Shown here: positions 12,042-23,772 of the stretch, piece by piece | Numbering within the stretch: the stretch's first letter is position 1 | Layout: each line of letters begins with the position of its first letter | NCBI RefSeq assembly: GCF_003473485.1 | Contig: NC_053044.1 | Location: 57,080,091 to 57,144,090 of the forward strand | Direction of reading: 5' to 3' | Origin: Medicago truncatula | Lineage: Eukaryota; Streptophyta; Magnoliopsida; Fabales; Fabaceae | DNA length: 64,000 nucleotides | Notes under the pieces: model-generated | What the model saw: only the letters and a program-made list of their open reading frames with translations | What the model was told of the DNA's origin: nothing | The model's database searches: none | Translations under genes and position numbers: made by a program

Positions 12042-14059
12042 ATGGTACGGATCAAACTCTCAAGATCCATCGGACCTTTGCCAAGACGTATTTTTCGATC
12101 ATCTTTGCCATTGACTCCATGGTATCTTCCATGTTGCCCGCCGATGATTGATGGGAAATGCCCTAATTGTTCGTATGATCCTTCTACCGACGAAGAAGAA
12201 ATTGTTGGTGGATCTTCAAAACCAACTACTGAAACCAACGACGAAAACGATGATGTGCTTGATAATTATTGTTCCTTCTGCATAGAGTTGCCTGACAGAC
12301 CTGTCACTGTAAGTTTCTCTCATTTCTGCATATAGATGAGTTATATTTAAATTATTATTTGAAATTGTTTTGTTGTTCTTGGTTTAGATCCCATGTGGAT
12401 ACAATCTTGTTAAATATATTGATTTTTAAAAAAAATATTATTTGAAATTGTTTTGTTGTTGTTGGGTTAGACTCCATGTGGGCACAATTTTTGCTTAGAA
12501 TGTTTTAAGAAATGGATGAAACAAGGAAAGCAAACTTGCCCAAATTGTAGGACTACAATTCCAACAAAAATGGCGAGTACTCCACGAATCAACACACAAT
12601 TGGCAATCACCATGCGTATGGCTAAACTAGCCAGATCGAAAGGTGTTGGAGGAAGTATTACTCCAAAAGTTCATTGCATTGACCACTACGCCATTCTCGT
12701 GACTATTCCAAAAGATCATTTTGGACCCATCGTAGCTGAGAATGATCCTACTAGGAATCGTGGGGTTCTTGTTGGTGATAAATGGAAGGATAGGATGGAA
12801 TGCAGGCAATGGGGTGCTCATTTTCCCCATATTGCGAGGGTTGCAGGTCAAAAGAACCAAGGTGCTCAGTCTGTTGTTTTGTCTGGTGGTTACACACAAG
12901 ATGAAGATCATGGTGAGTGGTTCACTTATACCGGAAGTGGTGGAAGAAATCAGTTCTTGGACCATCAATTTAATAATACGAATGAGGCCTTGCGACTCAG
13001 TTGCCGAAAAGGCTATCCTGTTCGTGTTGTTAGGTATGTTTTTATTGATTATGAATTCAATTGATTGATTGATTCCTTATTATTTTAGTTTCATTGTGAT
13101 GTTGTGTGAGGAATGAATGGGTATGATATTTTATTTAGGGTTTCGTTTATTTGTTTCAGGTCCCACAAGGAGAAACAGTCCTCTTATGCACCGGAAGCAG
13201 GAGTGAGATACGACGGGGTTTATAGAATTGATATATGTTGGTCCGAATTTGGAAAAAATGTATGGTTCTTGTTTGTAATAATCATTCATTGCAATTTATT
13301 CAACTAAGTTTATCGAGTGAGACCTAATGGATATAACAATTGTTCAAACTTTATTATGTTGATGGGGAATCTTTATGTGACAGGGTGAGAAGGTTTGCAG
13401 GTATTTGTTTGTGAGGTGTGACAATGAACCAGCGCCTTGGACAAGGTTGGTTTTTCGTTCTTCAATTTTTATTTTCCTATGTTTTTAGTACTAATAAAAA
13501 AGTTAGAGTATTAAAGTTGATCATTTGACTTCTTTTTGTTGATGGGCAGTGATTTATCTGGAGATTATCCCCGTACACTACCTTTTATCGAGGAGTTTAG
13601 GGATGCAGTTGATATTATTGAAAGGAATGGCGATCCATCATGGGACTTTGATGTAAGTGATGTTGTCTACTAAAATATTTTCTTTAGATTATATTTCCTT
13701 GATGTCTTGTATGTTTCTTTCAATTTAGGTTATTACATTTCTTCATTGTTTTCTAGACATTATATTTGTACTTTGTAAGACATGATAATCCTAAATTATT
13801 ATTACGTTTTGATTTTAGGAAAATTATTTGCTTAATTGGCGAATGTTTTTTTCCCCTAACTTTGTTGTTCAATAGATTTTGTAAGATTTCTCAGTATGTG
13901 CATTTGTCTAAATTTCAGGAGGAAAAAGGTTGCTGGTTGTGGAAGAAGCCTCCACCATTAAGTAAGAGGCCACTGAACATTGTGGATCCTATAGAGAATG
14001 CTCTGAATCCTCCACTGAAGCGGACGAAAGGTGCTGGTGGCAAGGCTGTGATGAAGTGA
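12042..14059 (+). CDS. ORTHRUS/VIM-type RING + SRA E3 ubiquitin ligase, short form
   Basis: Exons 12042-12308, 12471-13033, 13160-13259, 13384-13445, 13550-13652 and 13919-14059 join in frame to 411 residues. All introns are GT/AG. A C3HC4 RING lies at about 79-125 (CSFCIELP, PCGHNFCLECF, CPNC). An SRA (YDG) domain follows at about 160-315, with SVVLSGGY, YTGSGGRNQF and VRYDGVYRID. ORTH/VIM proteins bind hemimethylated or methylated cytosine, act with MET1 in maintaining DNA methylation and ubiquitylate through the RING. Full-length members have an N-terminal PHD finger and a second RING after the SRA. Here only a stub of the PHD end is left (TPWYLPC, CPNC) and the protein stops after the SRA, as in shorter ORTH-LIKE proteins. 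It could be functional or a reduced paralogue. Confidence 0.9.
12354..12498 (+). repeat. 83-bp tandem duplication of an intron end plus exon start
   Basis: The stretch from 12354 (TTTGAAATTGTTTTGTTGTT) recurs at 12437 with a constant 83-bp offset through the splice acceptor and the first bases of exon 2. The first copy reads Pro-Cys-Gly-Tyr-Asn where the used copy reads Pro-Cys-Gly-His-Asn, so it is a decayed pseudo-exon inside intron 1 of the RING/SRA gene. Confidence 0.8.
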
Positions 14060-15238
14060 ATTTTTTCTATTGCTTTGCTCATAGACAAAATAATTTTATG
14101 TTTTCTTTTTCTTGCGTACTTCTCATGGTTTGAGAATATATATATATATTGGATTTGGAATCTGTGTTTATTAGCTAGGTATCACCTATTTAAATGTGTC
14201 ATTTCTTAAACATGACAAGTAATGAATGCATTGTATATTTTCATATATGTGAGAGCTGCATTTAGAACGGGTGAAACTTTAGCTAAATGTTTACAATTTA
14301 TTAGCAAAAATAAAAAAAATCAATTTAGTATCAGATTCTAGGCAAACTCTAAATGGACACAATATTTGATGCTCATCCCACTAAATTATTTCGGAATGTT
14401 TGCATAAATTTCCAAGAAGATAGATTGTGAAAAATCGATTATATAGTTCTATCATTAATAAAGGTGGCTTGACACATTGGGTTTTTATGTTCTTAAAAAG
14501 ACATGCATATTATACGAAAACATTTGCTCCACTATTTGATATAAATTTTTAAAACATGACTGTTGGATTGAAAGTTTATGCCGTATAAATTATTACATAA
14601 ATTTGAAGATAAATATGCATATCACTAACATTTACCGTTGGAAAAAAAATAGTACTTCATTGCATATATACCTATTATTATTCAATTATCCAATTACATG
14701 TCATGTTTTTTATTAATTTATTTAAAAATTAAATTTTGAATAACTTTTGCCTATGGCGTACAGGCACCCAACCGAGCACTATCGAACCTAATCATTCGAT
14801 ATATTATTTATTTGCATCAAGATTAACGTCTTAAACGCTTTTATAATACAACGTTAATAATAGTGCACCTCAACAATATATCAAATGATATTAGATTTAA
14901 GTGAAAATTCTTATAAATGATTTATATGATACAAATTTTAAAACAAACGGTGGAATTTGTAAAAACATGCAACATTTGTGTAATATAATAAAAGCTTAAA
15001 TATGTCAATGATCCCTGTATTTTGATCAAATTATAGCATTAGTCATTGTGCACTTTTTTTTATTTACATTGGTCCATGCATTTTATAAAAAAAATAAAAT
15101 TAATTGGTCCTTCTGTTAAGTCCATGTTTAAAAAAAAAAAGGAAAAACTAGTGGTATGCCATGTGGACCAATTATTACATGCCACATGGCACGCCAAAAG
15201 ACAAAATTTTGAGAATTATAATATTCTAAAGTTTTGCT
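14060..15238. other. Intergenic, no gene recognised
   Basis: Downstream region of the RING/SRA gene, AT-rich. From about 15000 there are 'ATGTCAATGATCCCTG'-type low-copy repeats that probably belong to an old inverted-repeat element. No coding frame is supported. Confidence 0.45.
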
Positions 15239-16176
15239 ATTAGTCCCTGCATTTTCGGCACTTTTTTATATCAGTCACTGCACTTTGGTATTGGTCCCTT
15301 AACCATTTTTTTAAGATCTTCCGATGATATTATTAAGTTTTATTATTATTTTGTCCATTATTTTTATTGAGAATAATTCTAAAAAAATAAAATAAAATAA
15401 GAAATCCTTTTTAAACAAGGATTAAGCTTTAATCGCATTGCATCGTCTTCTCTAACTGTGATGTCTCTGTCAATTGAGTTATGTTCACGGGGACTATTGA
15501 ACAAATTATTAAAATTGGTGAAATAAGCGAATTAAAAATATATTTTATACTAAAATTATAAAATTAATAACAAAATATTTAAATTTAATTATCATTGAGG
15601 AGTATAATTTTTTCGTATCTATTTACTTTTCATGGGAGGATAACATATATTTTAACATAGGATTGGAGGAGAGGATAATTTAAGGTTCTCTTAGAGGAGA
15701 AAAGTGGAATTTAATTTGAAAATGATTTCTTACTAATAAATACCTTCTTAAATATTTAATAATAACTCAAAATTACAACATGACCATCATTCCAAATTTA
15801 CATGTTTAACGACTAACCATTCTCACGACATATATTTTTAAAATTTTCCCCTTTTTATTCTATTGTGTTTGCCTACTTGCTATATGACGACCATTATCAT
15901 ATTGCACAAATAATGGTGATTTAAACTTTAATTGTGATTCATCATTATTAAAGAATCCATAATGGTGAATGCTCAAGAAAGATGATGAGATTTACGATTA
16001 AAGCTTAACCGTTCTTTAAAAAGGATTATTTTTATTTTATTTTTTTATAAATTTTTAGGGTAATTTTTTATAATTATTCTAAAAAAAAAATAATTAATAA
16101 ACATAATAATATCATTCGAAGATTTAAAAAAAAAATTAAGGGTTATAAAAAAGTGATAAAAGTGCAGGATTAGAAT
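15239..16176. mobile_element. Decayed long inverted-repeat element
   Basis: 15239-15440 and 15985-16176 are imperfect inverted copies. Matching marks are the paired TTAAGATCTTCCGATGATAT / ATATCATTCGAAGATTTAA blocks and the AATCCTTTTTAAA...TTAAGCTTTAATCG blocks. The centre holds a piece of the tRNA-headed SINE. Exact ends and any target duplication are unclear. Confidence 0.5.
15447..15494 (-). mobile_element. SINE fragment (GTCCCCGTGAAC head)
   Basis: The minus strand begins GTCCCCGTGAACATAACTCA, the box A end of the tRNA-headed SINE family. The box B half is missing. Confidence 0.5.
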
Positions 16177-16273
16177 TTGGAGCATTTTATAACATGAAAT
16201 AGAATTTGGAGCATTTTAACTTCAAGGATTAGTTTTTTGTCTATACTCTACTATACAATTTATGTTTCAGGTC

Positions 16274-16293
16274 CTTTCAAAAAAAAAAAAAAA
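16274..16293 (+). repeat. A-tailed micro-insertion CTTTC + A15
   Basis: Twenty bases (CTTTC then only A) between 14-bp perfect repeats TTATGTTTCAGGTC (16260-16273 and 16294-16307). Confidence 0.75.
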
Positions 16294-16671
16294 TTATGTT
16301 TCAGGTCACTTTTACTTAATATATTTAAATTTAAATCGCTTTTAAACAAAATCAATTTTACAAAGTCTTACCCAAAATAAATTTTTGTCACCTCACAATA
16401 AACACACATTAACTTCTAAAAATTCATTTAGTTCGGGAAAAAGTTCATGATACTTATGGATGCTTATACTACTTAAACCTGTTTAAGCAAAGAGACACTG
16501 TGTGGACCAAGTGCGTACATACTAGATTTGGTTAAACAAACCAAAAGGATCTGACACATGAAACTATATCTTTTTATAAGGAAAGACACCAGCCCTGTAA
16601 ACCTCAGACCAGTGGACCATTATCCACAACAATATATGCATGTAAAAGTCAACCAATTATAATAGAATTCT

Positions 16672-16687
16672 TTTTCTTTTTTGAAGA
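16672..16687 (-). repeat. A-tailed micro-insertion TCTTCAAAAAAGAAAA
   Basis: Sixteen bases between 17-bp perfect repeats AATTATAATAGAATTCT (16655-16671 and 16688-16704). It lies just downstream of the ARID-HMG gene's stop. Confidence 0.75.
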
Positions 16688-16736
16688 AATTATAATAGAA
16701 TTCTAAGGTCTTCTTCTGCTGCCAAAAGGGATAGAT

Positions 16737-18632
16737 TTATGGACGCCCGAGTTCTTCTGTCTGCCCAACCTTCATTTTCTGTTTGTACTCCGACAATTCT
16801 CTTTTGTACCTTTCTTTGTCCCTTAAGCCAATGTTTTGGTAAATCTGCAATATTAGGCGAACACACATATAACTACATTTGAACTAACTCAAATCAAAAC
16901 TATTAACTTTGATAACCAGATTCTAGATAAACAACAATGTAAAGACCAATTAGGATAAAGCAATACACACAAATGAAATGACCCTTTTAATTACCATTCT
17001 TTCTTCAGGGCTGAGACTATTCCAGGACTGACCAATCATTTTGGTAAACTCCCTTTCTCTGTTTGGGTAGAGTTCTTTGAGCTTGTAATGCTTTTCAGCA
17101 AAGAAAAAGTTATAGCCACTCCTATTTGGCTTTGGATAGTTGGGATCCCACTTTCTTTTTCTTCTCTTCCTCCTACCCAAGCGATGAGTTTGGTGATTGA
17201 ATGGCTCAATGGCACCGTTGTGTTGTGTAACCAATGATGAAGGAGAAACCACTTTTTCTTGATGGTAAAGCACCCCTTTGAGAACTTCTGAACCCAATTC
17301 CACTGACACTAAATAACCACAATCAAATTTTCCTTCTATTGTTCCTTTTCCCAAAAGTAATGAATTATCTACATCAACTGCACACATAACAGATAGTAAA
17401 ATTTTCAGCATTGAAAAGTTCCATGACAAATATGCAGACAAGCTAAATAAAATTACAATTTCTACGTCATTGTTCCTAAATCCTCAACTTGAGTCCACAA
17501 GCAGGCTTCTACTTCCACAATTTTCTACATCATTATTCATTTCAAATTACAATTCCTTAACATCATAAACTACTTTCGTTCTTAACCAACTTTCAATTCT
17601 TAGCAGCATTTCAACAAACACATTCCTTAGTAGAATCACAAATGAGTAATGAGTAACATTAAATTAAATTGTGTTCAAGACATACATACAGAATATAGAT
17701 TCAACAAATTGTCTAAACTCTAAAATGAAATTGAAATATTCATCCTAATCCTGATTCCTATTCTTTAATTTCAATATCTACTTTCCCTTAATTTAAATTC
17801 AATTATTTTCTTTCCTAGCATAATAAATAGCCATTAAATTACCTTCATCGTGAGATTCAGCACTATAATTTACCATTTTAGGTGAATATTGAACAATAGC
17901 TAATTCCGGTTTCCAAGATGGACTGTTACCAGAAAATGCATCTGCAATATACATCAAACAGAGTTGAGTTTTAATATTTCACACATGAATTTCATTTAAA
18001 ATTATCTGTAAATGAAATAAAAATAGTGAAACAGTAGTACCTGGTGAGGGGGTGTAAACAGGACCCTGAACTTTGAAGAAGTGAACTTGTTCGTAATGAT
18101 AAAGAAGATTCAAATAGTGTTTTCTTAGTACAAAAGAAGCGCTTGTAGTAGTAGATGAGAATCTAAATACACTACCTACTTCTCTCCATTTCTTCTCTGC
18201 AACAACCTGAAATTTGAAAATTATTAACTATTATCTAATTTATAGTGCAAAAAATAGTATAAAACAGTTTAATCTTATAACGAAGGGAGAGAATCCACCT
18301 TCTCATAACCGCTTCTCCTTGTAACTTCCACGTAGAGAACGTGCAAATCAAGCTCCTTACCACCAATCACAGGAATCCTATGCAAAATGAAATCACATTT
18401 ATAATAGTACTTTGATTTTGTTAAATTGAAAAAATAAATGAAGAAATGAAAAAGGAATAGAAATTAGTTAGTACATGAATTTGGTAGCCATGAGAAAGTG
18501 AAAGCGACGAAGAGTGTCCCAAAAGAGAGTAGGGTCGTTAACGACGTCGTTGTGAGAGGCGAGTGGGGGAGGATAGTGTTTGGCTTCGTCGTCGTTGCCG
18601 GAGTTCTTGCTTCTCACCGCCGATGATGACAT
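16737..18632 (-). CDS. ARID-HMG box DNA-binding protein (HMGB9/HMGB15 type)
   Basis: Exons, minus strand: 18475-18632, 18299-18377, 18041-18206, 17843-17941, 16995-17377, 16737-16844. They join in frame to 330 residues, close to Arabidopsis HMGB9 length, and all introns are GT/AG. The ARID domain covers about 31-125 (DPTLFWDTLRRFHFLMATKF, GGKELDLHVLYVEV, KKWREVGSVF, LRKHYLNLLYHYE). A basic run RRKRRKRK at about 236-243 looks like a nuclear signal and precedes an HMG box at about 247-315 (KPNRSGYNFFFAEKHYKLKE, IGQSWNSLSPEER, KERYKRELSEY). Known relatives are nuclear AT-rich-DNA binders and architectural factors; HMGB15 works in pollen. The last exon begins inside the HMG box. The start at 18632 gives the expected N-terminus. 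Confidence 0.92.
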
Positions 18633-19148
18633 TTTTAGTAGTTCACGTCGCCGGAACTGCTTGAAAATTTAATTTAATAAGTTGAAGAATGTTTTTACCG
18701 TTGTGGTTTGAGTAAATAGCAGAATGAAAGATAGAAAAAGTAGTACTGGTAAATGAGAGGAGAGTAAATAGAATAGTAAAAAAAGGAACGATAATTCCTA
18801 AGATGAGAGAAAATGAAAATGAAATTAGGAGTAGTAAGTAAAAGTACAAAGCAATTAAGTTCTGAGAAAAGCTGAAAAAATTAAAGAAGATGATTTGCCG
18901 CGTGGGAGGGAACGGTTACACAGCACTACAGCAGAGCAGAGTTGTGGATGGATGGGATGGCTTCAGCATGGTGCAAATTCCTAAGTTACGGACTTTTTTA
19001 TTGACTCATGCACTAACAAAGGGCATACACGTTAAAGATTTCACATATATTAAATATTTTTAAATTTTTTATTTTATTTTTTGATGTTATACTATGTTTT
19101 AACAGGTGTTTGCATTTTCCAATTTTTATTTTAATGTAAAATATTATT

Positions 19149-19534
19149 GGTTAAATTACGTTTTTGGTCCCTTAATTATTTAAATAGTATCGCTTTGGTC
19201 CTTTAATTAAAATTTGATTTATTTTAGTATCTTAACTTCTCTCCGTTACACATTTTGATCATTTCCGTTAGTTTTAATTCAAAAATGTTAGGTTTTCTTC
19301 ATTTTCTTCTGAAATTTTTCTCGGATTTTTGTTGTTGAAGGTTGATGGAGATGATATGAAGATGAAGAAGAGAAGAAGAAGATGAAGAAAACCTAACGTT
19401 TTTGAACTAAAACCAACGGAAAGAACCAAAATGTGTAAGGAGAGAAAGTTAAGATACCAAAATAAATCAAATTTTAATTAAGGGACCAAAGCGATACTAA
19501 TTAAATAGTTAAGGGATAAAAACGCAATTTAGCC
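19149..19534. mobile_element. MITE, GGCTWAAT-ended, Mutator-like
   Basis: Inverted ends GGTTAAATTACGTTTTTGGT / GCAATTTAGCC, with arms that pair through most of their length. Flanks are AATATTATT (19140-19148) and AATATTATA (19535-19543), 8 of 9 identical. Its close relative at 57060-57508 has a perfect 9-bp duplication. Confidence 0.75.
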
Positions 19535-19619
19535 AATATTATAACAAACTCATTGAGGCATGTGGCACTGGGAAGCAAATATATGGTTAAGTTATTTTAC
19601 TTCAATCATGGAGCGTCGG

Positions 19620-21190
19620 TAGCAGATATGTTTTTTTGTGTGATGAGGGTGGAGAGACGTGAAATTGGTGGCGTCGATTGTTTGCATGGGAGGAGGAGTT
19701 GTTAAGGGAATCTAGGGTTTTACTTAACAATATTACTTTACACGTTAGTAGTATGGAAATTAGATCGGGCAGTGGTTACTTTGTCCATGGAACATATCAG
19801 TTAGCTTAGTATGTTTCCCATGTTCATACTTCTAATTCAAATTTTCTTTGGCACTCAGACATTCATTTGAAAAGCTATCTATGTTTGCTTGGCGTCTTAT
19901 CAGAAATTGGCTTCCTACCAAGGGACAATTTATTCGTGCGAGACGTAGGGGTGTTAAAAAAAAACGTCGAGCCGCACTGAACCAAACTGTTATTGAACTA
20001 AACTGGTTTATAAATGTTCAGACTGAACCATATGAAAAGGTCTGGTTACTAACTGAACTGTTTTAACAAGAACTGAAATTGAACCAGAATATAACTAGCT
20101 TAAAAACAAAACTGAAACATAACATATTTAAAACGTTAAACATGGTGAACAAAATTGAAATTTTTTACCAATCTTTCAATCAAACAATTCAAGAATCATG
20201 AAGGGAGTTGATTAAGCATGTAAAATCAATTCAATTAGGTTCTATTTCTGATCTAAATGGATGGATTTTCAAGAAAATCAAACGAAAGTAAGAAAGGTGA
20301 TTCGGTGTTGATTAAGCAGGTATAATTGAATTTAAAATATAATTAGATTAAAAACGTTAATAATAAATTACAGATTGGAAATAAATATGAAATGGGAGAT
20401 TGAGAATGACGATTTCATGAAAAGTAGAAATAAGTGAAGATTGTTAAATGAATGGTATTTGGATTTACATGGAAGAGAAGAAAGGGAAGAAGATCTATAC
20501 ACACAGGTTCAGTTCAATACAAAAAGAGATGAAAAAATAGTTCAGTTAGTTAACCGGTTAAAGAACTGGTTTGGTTCAGTTAATGTTGACTCATAACATG
20601 TTCAGTTCAGTTCTAATAAGGTGAAAAACGGTTCAGTTTGGTTTACACATATTTTTGGTTATAAACCAAACTTTGCACATCCCTAGTGAGACGTCCTTAA
20701 TTAAGACTCTCAACTTTGTGTGAGCGGGTGTAGTGCTTCAGAATCAGTTAATCACTTATTTTTTAAATCTAATTTCTTCAGCAACATTTGGTAGCATGTT
20801 CGGCATTGGATTGATTTCTCTTCGGTTGATCCTTCAAGTATTTTAAATCATTTTATGCAGTTTGCCTTTTTAACATGCGGTTCAAAAGTAAGGCGATAGT
20901 TTATGTTTGTTATTTGGTTTTCATGTGTTTGAGTAATTTGGAAATAGATGAATAACATAATATTTAGCCAAACGGTGTCTCTATTCATCATCTTTTAGAT
21001 AAAGTTAAGTTACTTTCTTATTGGTGGCTAAATGTAAAATATGTTAATTTAGCTTTCGATTATCACAATTGATGGTTTAGTCTTTTCTCTTGTTCAGACA
21101 TTGCTATAGGTAAACACTCTCTTTATCATTTGTGCTTTATTTGTAATAAAATTATGTTTTTCTTTAGTACTACATCTTATGTTATGAGTA
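19620..21190 (+). pseudogene. LINE ORF2 C-terminal remnant, interrupted
   Basis: Translated pieces follow the order of a plant LINE reverse-transcriptase tail: WRRLFAWEEELL near 19670, then a FAWRLIRNWLPTKGQ block (about 19880-19930). A 740-bp insertion follows, then CVSGCSASESVNHLFF, an IWWHVRHWIDF block and a VIWF...VIWK block up to about 20950. Stops and frame changes are frequent, so it is dead. The upstream endonuclease and RT core are absent. Confidence 0.7.
19946..20685. mobile_element. 740-bp hAT-like non-autonomous element inside the LINE
   Basis: Ends TAGGGGTG and CATCCCTA are short inverted repeats. Flanking octamers GCGAGACG (19938-19945) and GTGAGACG (20686-20693) differ at one base, an 8-bp duplication as made by hAT transposases. 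Removing it joins the two halves of the LINE zf-RVT block. The interior is rich in GAACCAAACTG/GGTTCAGTT-like words in both orientations. Confidence 0.8.
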
Positions 21191-21836
21191 GCACTTTTAT
21201 TGTTGATATAAATCATTTTGATTTATTAAAAAAATGAGAGAAAAAAAAAATCAACAAGATTTTTTTATTTTTTATTTTTCATATTAAATCATCCAAAAAC
21301 ACAAACCAGCATGATCTTTATTTTATTTATTTCGAGTTTAATTACTGTATAGTGTCACGATAAAAGTACCAGTTTGATTTGTTGAATTTGGAGGATTACA
21401 TCACAAGCTGTATTGTAGTGATTGGTGATAGACGCAGCACAAGCTGACATTAATACAGCTTCCAAGCTACCTTACCTAGCGTTGACATGCATTTGTGCTT
21501 TCTGGGTTCTGACTCACTGCTATACTCTTCAATGCCTGAAACGTATATTCCCCTGTATCAAAGAATCAAATCCATGATATCATATGATATATATATACTA
21601 CTGCATACGCTACACACTCCAATTCACTAGTAATAATAGTATGCTAACATAAAACTAACGTACATTCATCTAACTATTAATATCAGAGTTTCACGGAGTG
21701 ACATAACAACCCAATTTTTTGTGGGTCCAATTTATCGGGAACCATACAACTAACATAAAACTAACGTACATTCATCTAACTATTAACTATAGAAAGTACT
21801 AAAATTGTGTGCTCTTGTTTATGTTAGAGAAATGAT
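21191..21836. other. Intergenic with a 37-bp direct repeat
   Basis: No gene. A 37-bp direct repeat starting CTAACATAAAACTAACGTAC occurs at 21644-21680 and 21750-21786 with a 69-bp spacer. Confidence 0.7.
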
Positions 21837-21951
21837 ATTTGAACAACCACTTTTTAATAATTTTTGTGATAATTTTCTCTTTCATACTCACATTATTATT
21901 TAGTTGTCCAAAAGGTTGTCACAAAAAATGGTTGTTCATATAACATTGCTC
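21837..21951. mobile_element. MITE, GAGAAATGATATTTG family
   Basis: Ends GAGAAATGATATTTGAACAA and GTTGTTCATATAACATTGCTC are inverted repeats. Perfect 9-bp flanks TTTATGTTA occur at 21828-21836 and 21952-21960. Relatives lie at 56096-56262 and 58814-58956, with a fragment near 10932-11000. Confidence 0.85.
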
Positions 21952-22545
21952 TTTATGTTAGTATGATTTTGGACTACATCTCAAATTAAGATTTATTAGA
22001 TACTAAGGCAATGAGACTTGAATTCTAATCTAATCTAATTGAAAAAAAATGCTAACATTTAATGTTTGACAATGTCTTCAATATTTGGAGGGAACTTGCA
22101 AAAATTCAAAAAGTAAAAACGCAAATTCATGTTTGAGTAAATCATTAAAAATGACAGGTTGGAGTTGGTTTTGAAGTTGTTTGTAATTTATTTTGGTTCT
22201 TGTTAACGAATGTCTCCGGAGAAACTCGCTAACATTAACAAATGCTTCTGGAGACACTCGTTAACATTTCTCATTTGTTTTTAGTCTCACATTACTTAGG
22301 TTTCTGAACTGTTGACGTTGAGCATATAAATATGTTTATATTTTGGTATCATTCTCGTTTGAGCTAACTTTTGGAATGAGATTCAATCTCATTTAACAAT
22401 TAAGACACTATGACAACACTTATATCAAAATATTTTGAAATATATTCAAAATTTACAACAAAATATTAAATAAATTTTAGGAATTTAACTAATTAGCCTA
22501 AAATAACCTTAAAAATATAATATGTTATTCAATTTTAGTTGCACG

Positions 22546-22564
22546 CTTTTTTTTTTTGGTAGTG
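22546..22564 (-). repeat. A-tailed micro-insertion, CACTACCA(n)
   Basis: A T-run plus GGTAGTG between two copies of AGTTGCACG (22537-22545 and 22565-22573). A SINE then landed in the right copy, so the word occurs three times here. Confidence 0.45.
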
Positions 22565-22575
22565 AGTTGCACGTT

Positions 22576-22659
22576 ATTTTTGCGGTGTCCAGGGTTCGAA
22601 CCTCAAATCTTGCATATATTATGCATTGTTCTTACCAACTGAGGTAAGCTCACGGGGAC
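22576..22659 (-). mobile_element. tRNA-headed SINE with target duplication
   Basis: The minus strand starts GTCCCCGTGAGCTTACCTCA and has a B box (GGTTCGAACCC), ending GACACCGCAAAAATA. Flanks AGTGAGTTGCACGTT (22561-22575) and AGTGAGTTGCACATT (22660-22674) match at 14 of 15. Confidence 0.8.
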
Positions 22660-22776
22660 AGTGAGTTGCACATTTACAAATGGTAATAGTATTTTTTATT
22701 TTTTTTTACTTTTGTTCAACCTAAATTAATTCATCATGCATGTAATACGTCCTTTTTCTTTTGCGTGTGTAATATA

Positions 22777-23107
22777 CAGGGACGATTTTACCCTCCAGCT
22801 AGCCCGGGCACGCGCTTGGGCTCAACCCATACTTTCTTTGTATTTTGTATCGCTACAAGAAATTTGACTTTTAGTGACAGCCAAAATCCGTCACTATAGG
22901 GCAAATTTCCGTAGCTAAATCTGTTTGTCATTGCCAAATGACTGTCACTGCAAGTTTTCCACCTTTACCTATGGAAAAAACCGTAGGTAATTCTAAGAAG
23001 ACCATTTTAAAAACATTATGACCTCTACCTACAGTTGCGGCTGTCACTAAAACTTATTGTTGTTTTATTTTGTCCAGGCTCCAAAAAATTCCTGACTTCT
23101 GCCACTG
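22777..23107. mobile_element. Short hAT derivative related to the 47863-51480 element
   Basis: Ends CAGGGACGATT and TCTGCCACTG. The octamer GTAATATA repeats exactly at 22769-22776 and 23108-23115. Its subterminal words (CCAGCTAGCC, GGGCTC, CCAGGCTC, ATTCCTG) recur in the same places in the 3.6-kb hAT element, so this is a non-autonomous relative. The interior (from about 22851, CGCTACAAGAAATTTGACTT) looks like the end of a CACTA-type element, perhaps captured or nested. Confidence 0.85.
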
Positions 23108-23696
23108 GTAATATATGTGTTCTAAATTACGTACAACTAAAATTTGTTCATGTTGCCGATTAAAAGTTATATGATTGGTAAGGAATTGGACTAATGTTTA
23201 GTAACAATGTGTGTAAATTCTACTGTTGACATAAAAATAATTTTCACAGATGATTTATGAGTGTTTATAGATGCACTTTTGAGCTTTGACGTATCATCTT
23301 ACAATTGTGACACAAGAAATTCAACTCATTTAAACTTTCTTATAAAAAAATTGTTCATATTATTTAATTTTGTTTGGGTACAAAATTGTTCTGATTATTT
23401 ACCACTCATGGATATGAATCATAATATCATATCATATGCCCCCCACTGTGCAGTATGCAGACATATATTGTGGCATGCTTCAGATAATATAGTATCCATA
23501 ATTTATTCTCAAACTCAAGCTAATTCAATTCATGTGTATGTCAATCATCTTATCCGTTTGAGAAATGCTTCAGCCATCTATTTGTAACCTTGACTGGGTG
23601 GTCTATCGTTGCTGACCTGGCAAAACATGACACCTGCCTGAACTCTGAATTGGAGACTTGGTATATATATTTATACAACAAATACAGAATATCATC

Positions 23697-23768
23697 GGGC
23701 ATTTGGTCTAGTGGTATGATTCTCGCTTTGGGTGCGAGAGGTCCGGAGTTCGATTCTCCGAATGCCCC
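23697..23768 (+). tRNA. tRNA-Pro (anticodon TGG)
   Basis: 72-nt cloverleaf. The acceptor arms GGGCATT / AATGCCC pair perfectly. The anticodon stem CTCGC / GCGAG encloses the loop TTTGGGT with anticodon TGG. The T arm CCGGA / TCCGG encloses GTTCGAT. Box A is GGTCTAGTGGT and box B is GAGTTCGATTC. A T5 pol III terminator follows at 23773-23777. No intron. A degenerate relative lies at 44260-44333. Confidence 0.97.
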
Positions 23769-23772
23769 AATA

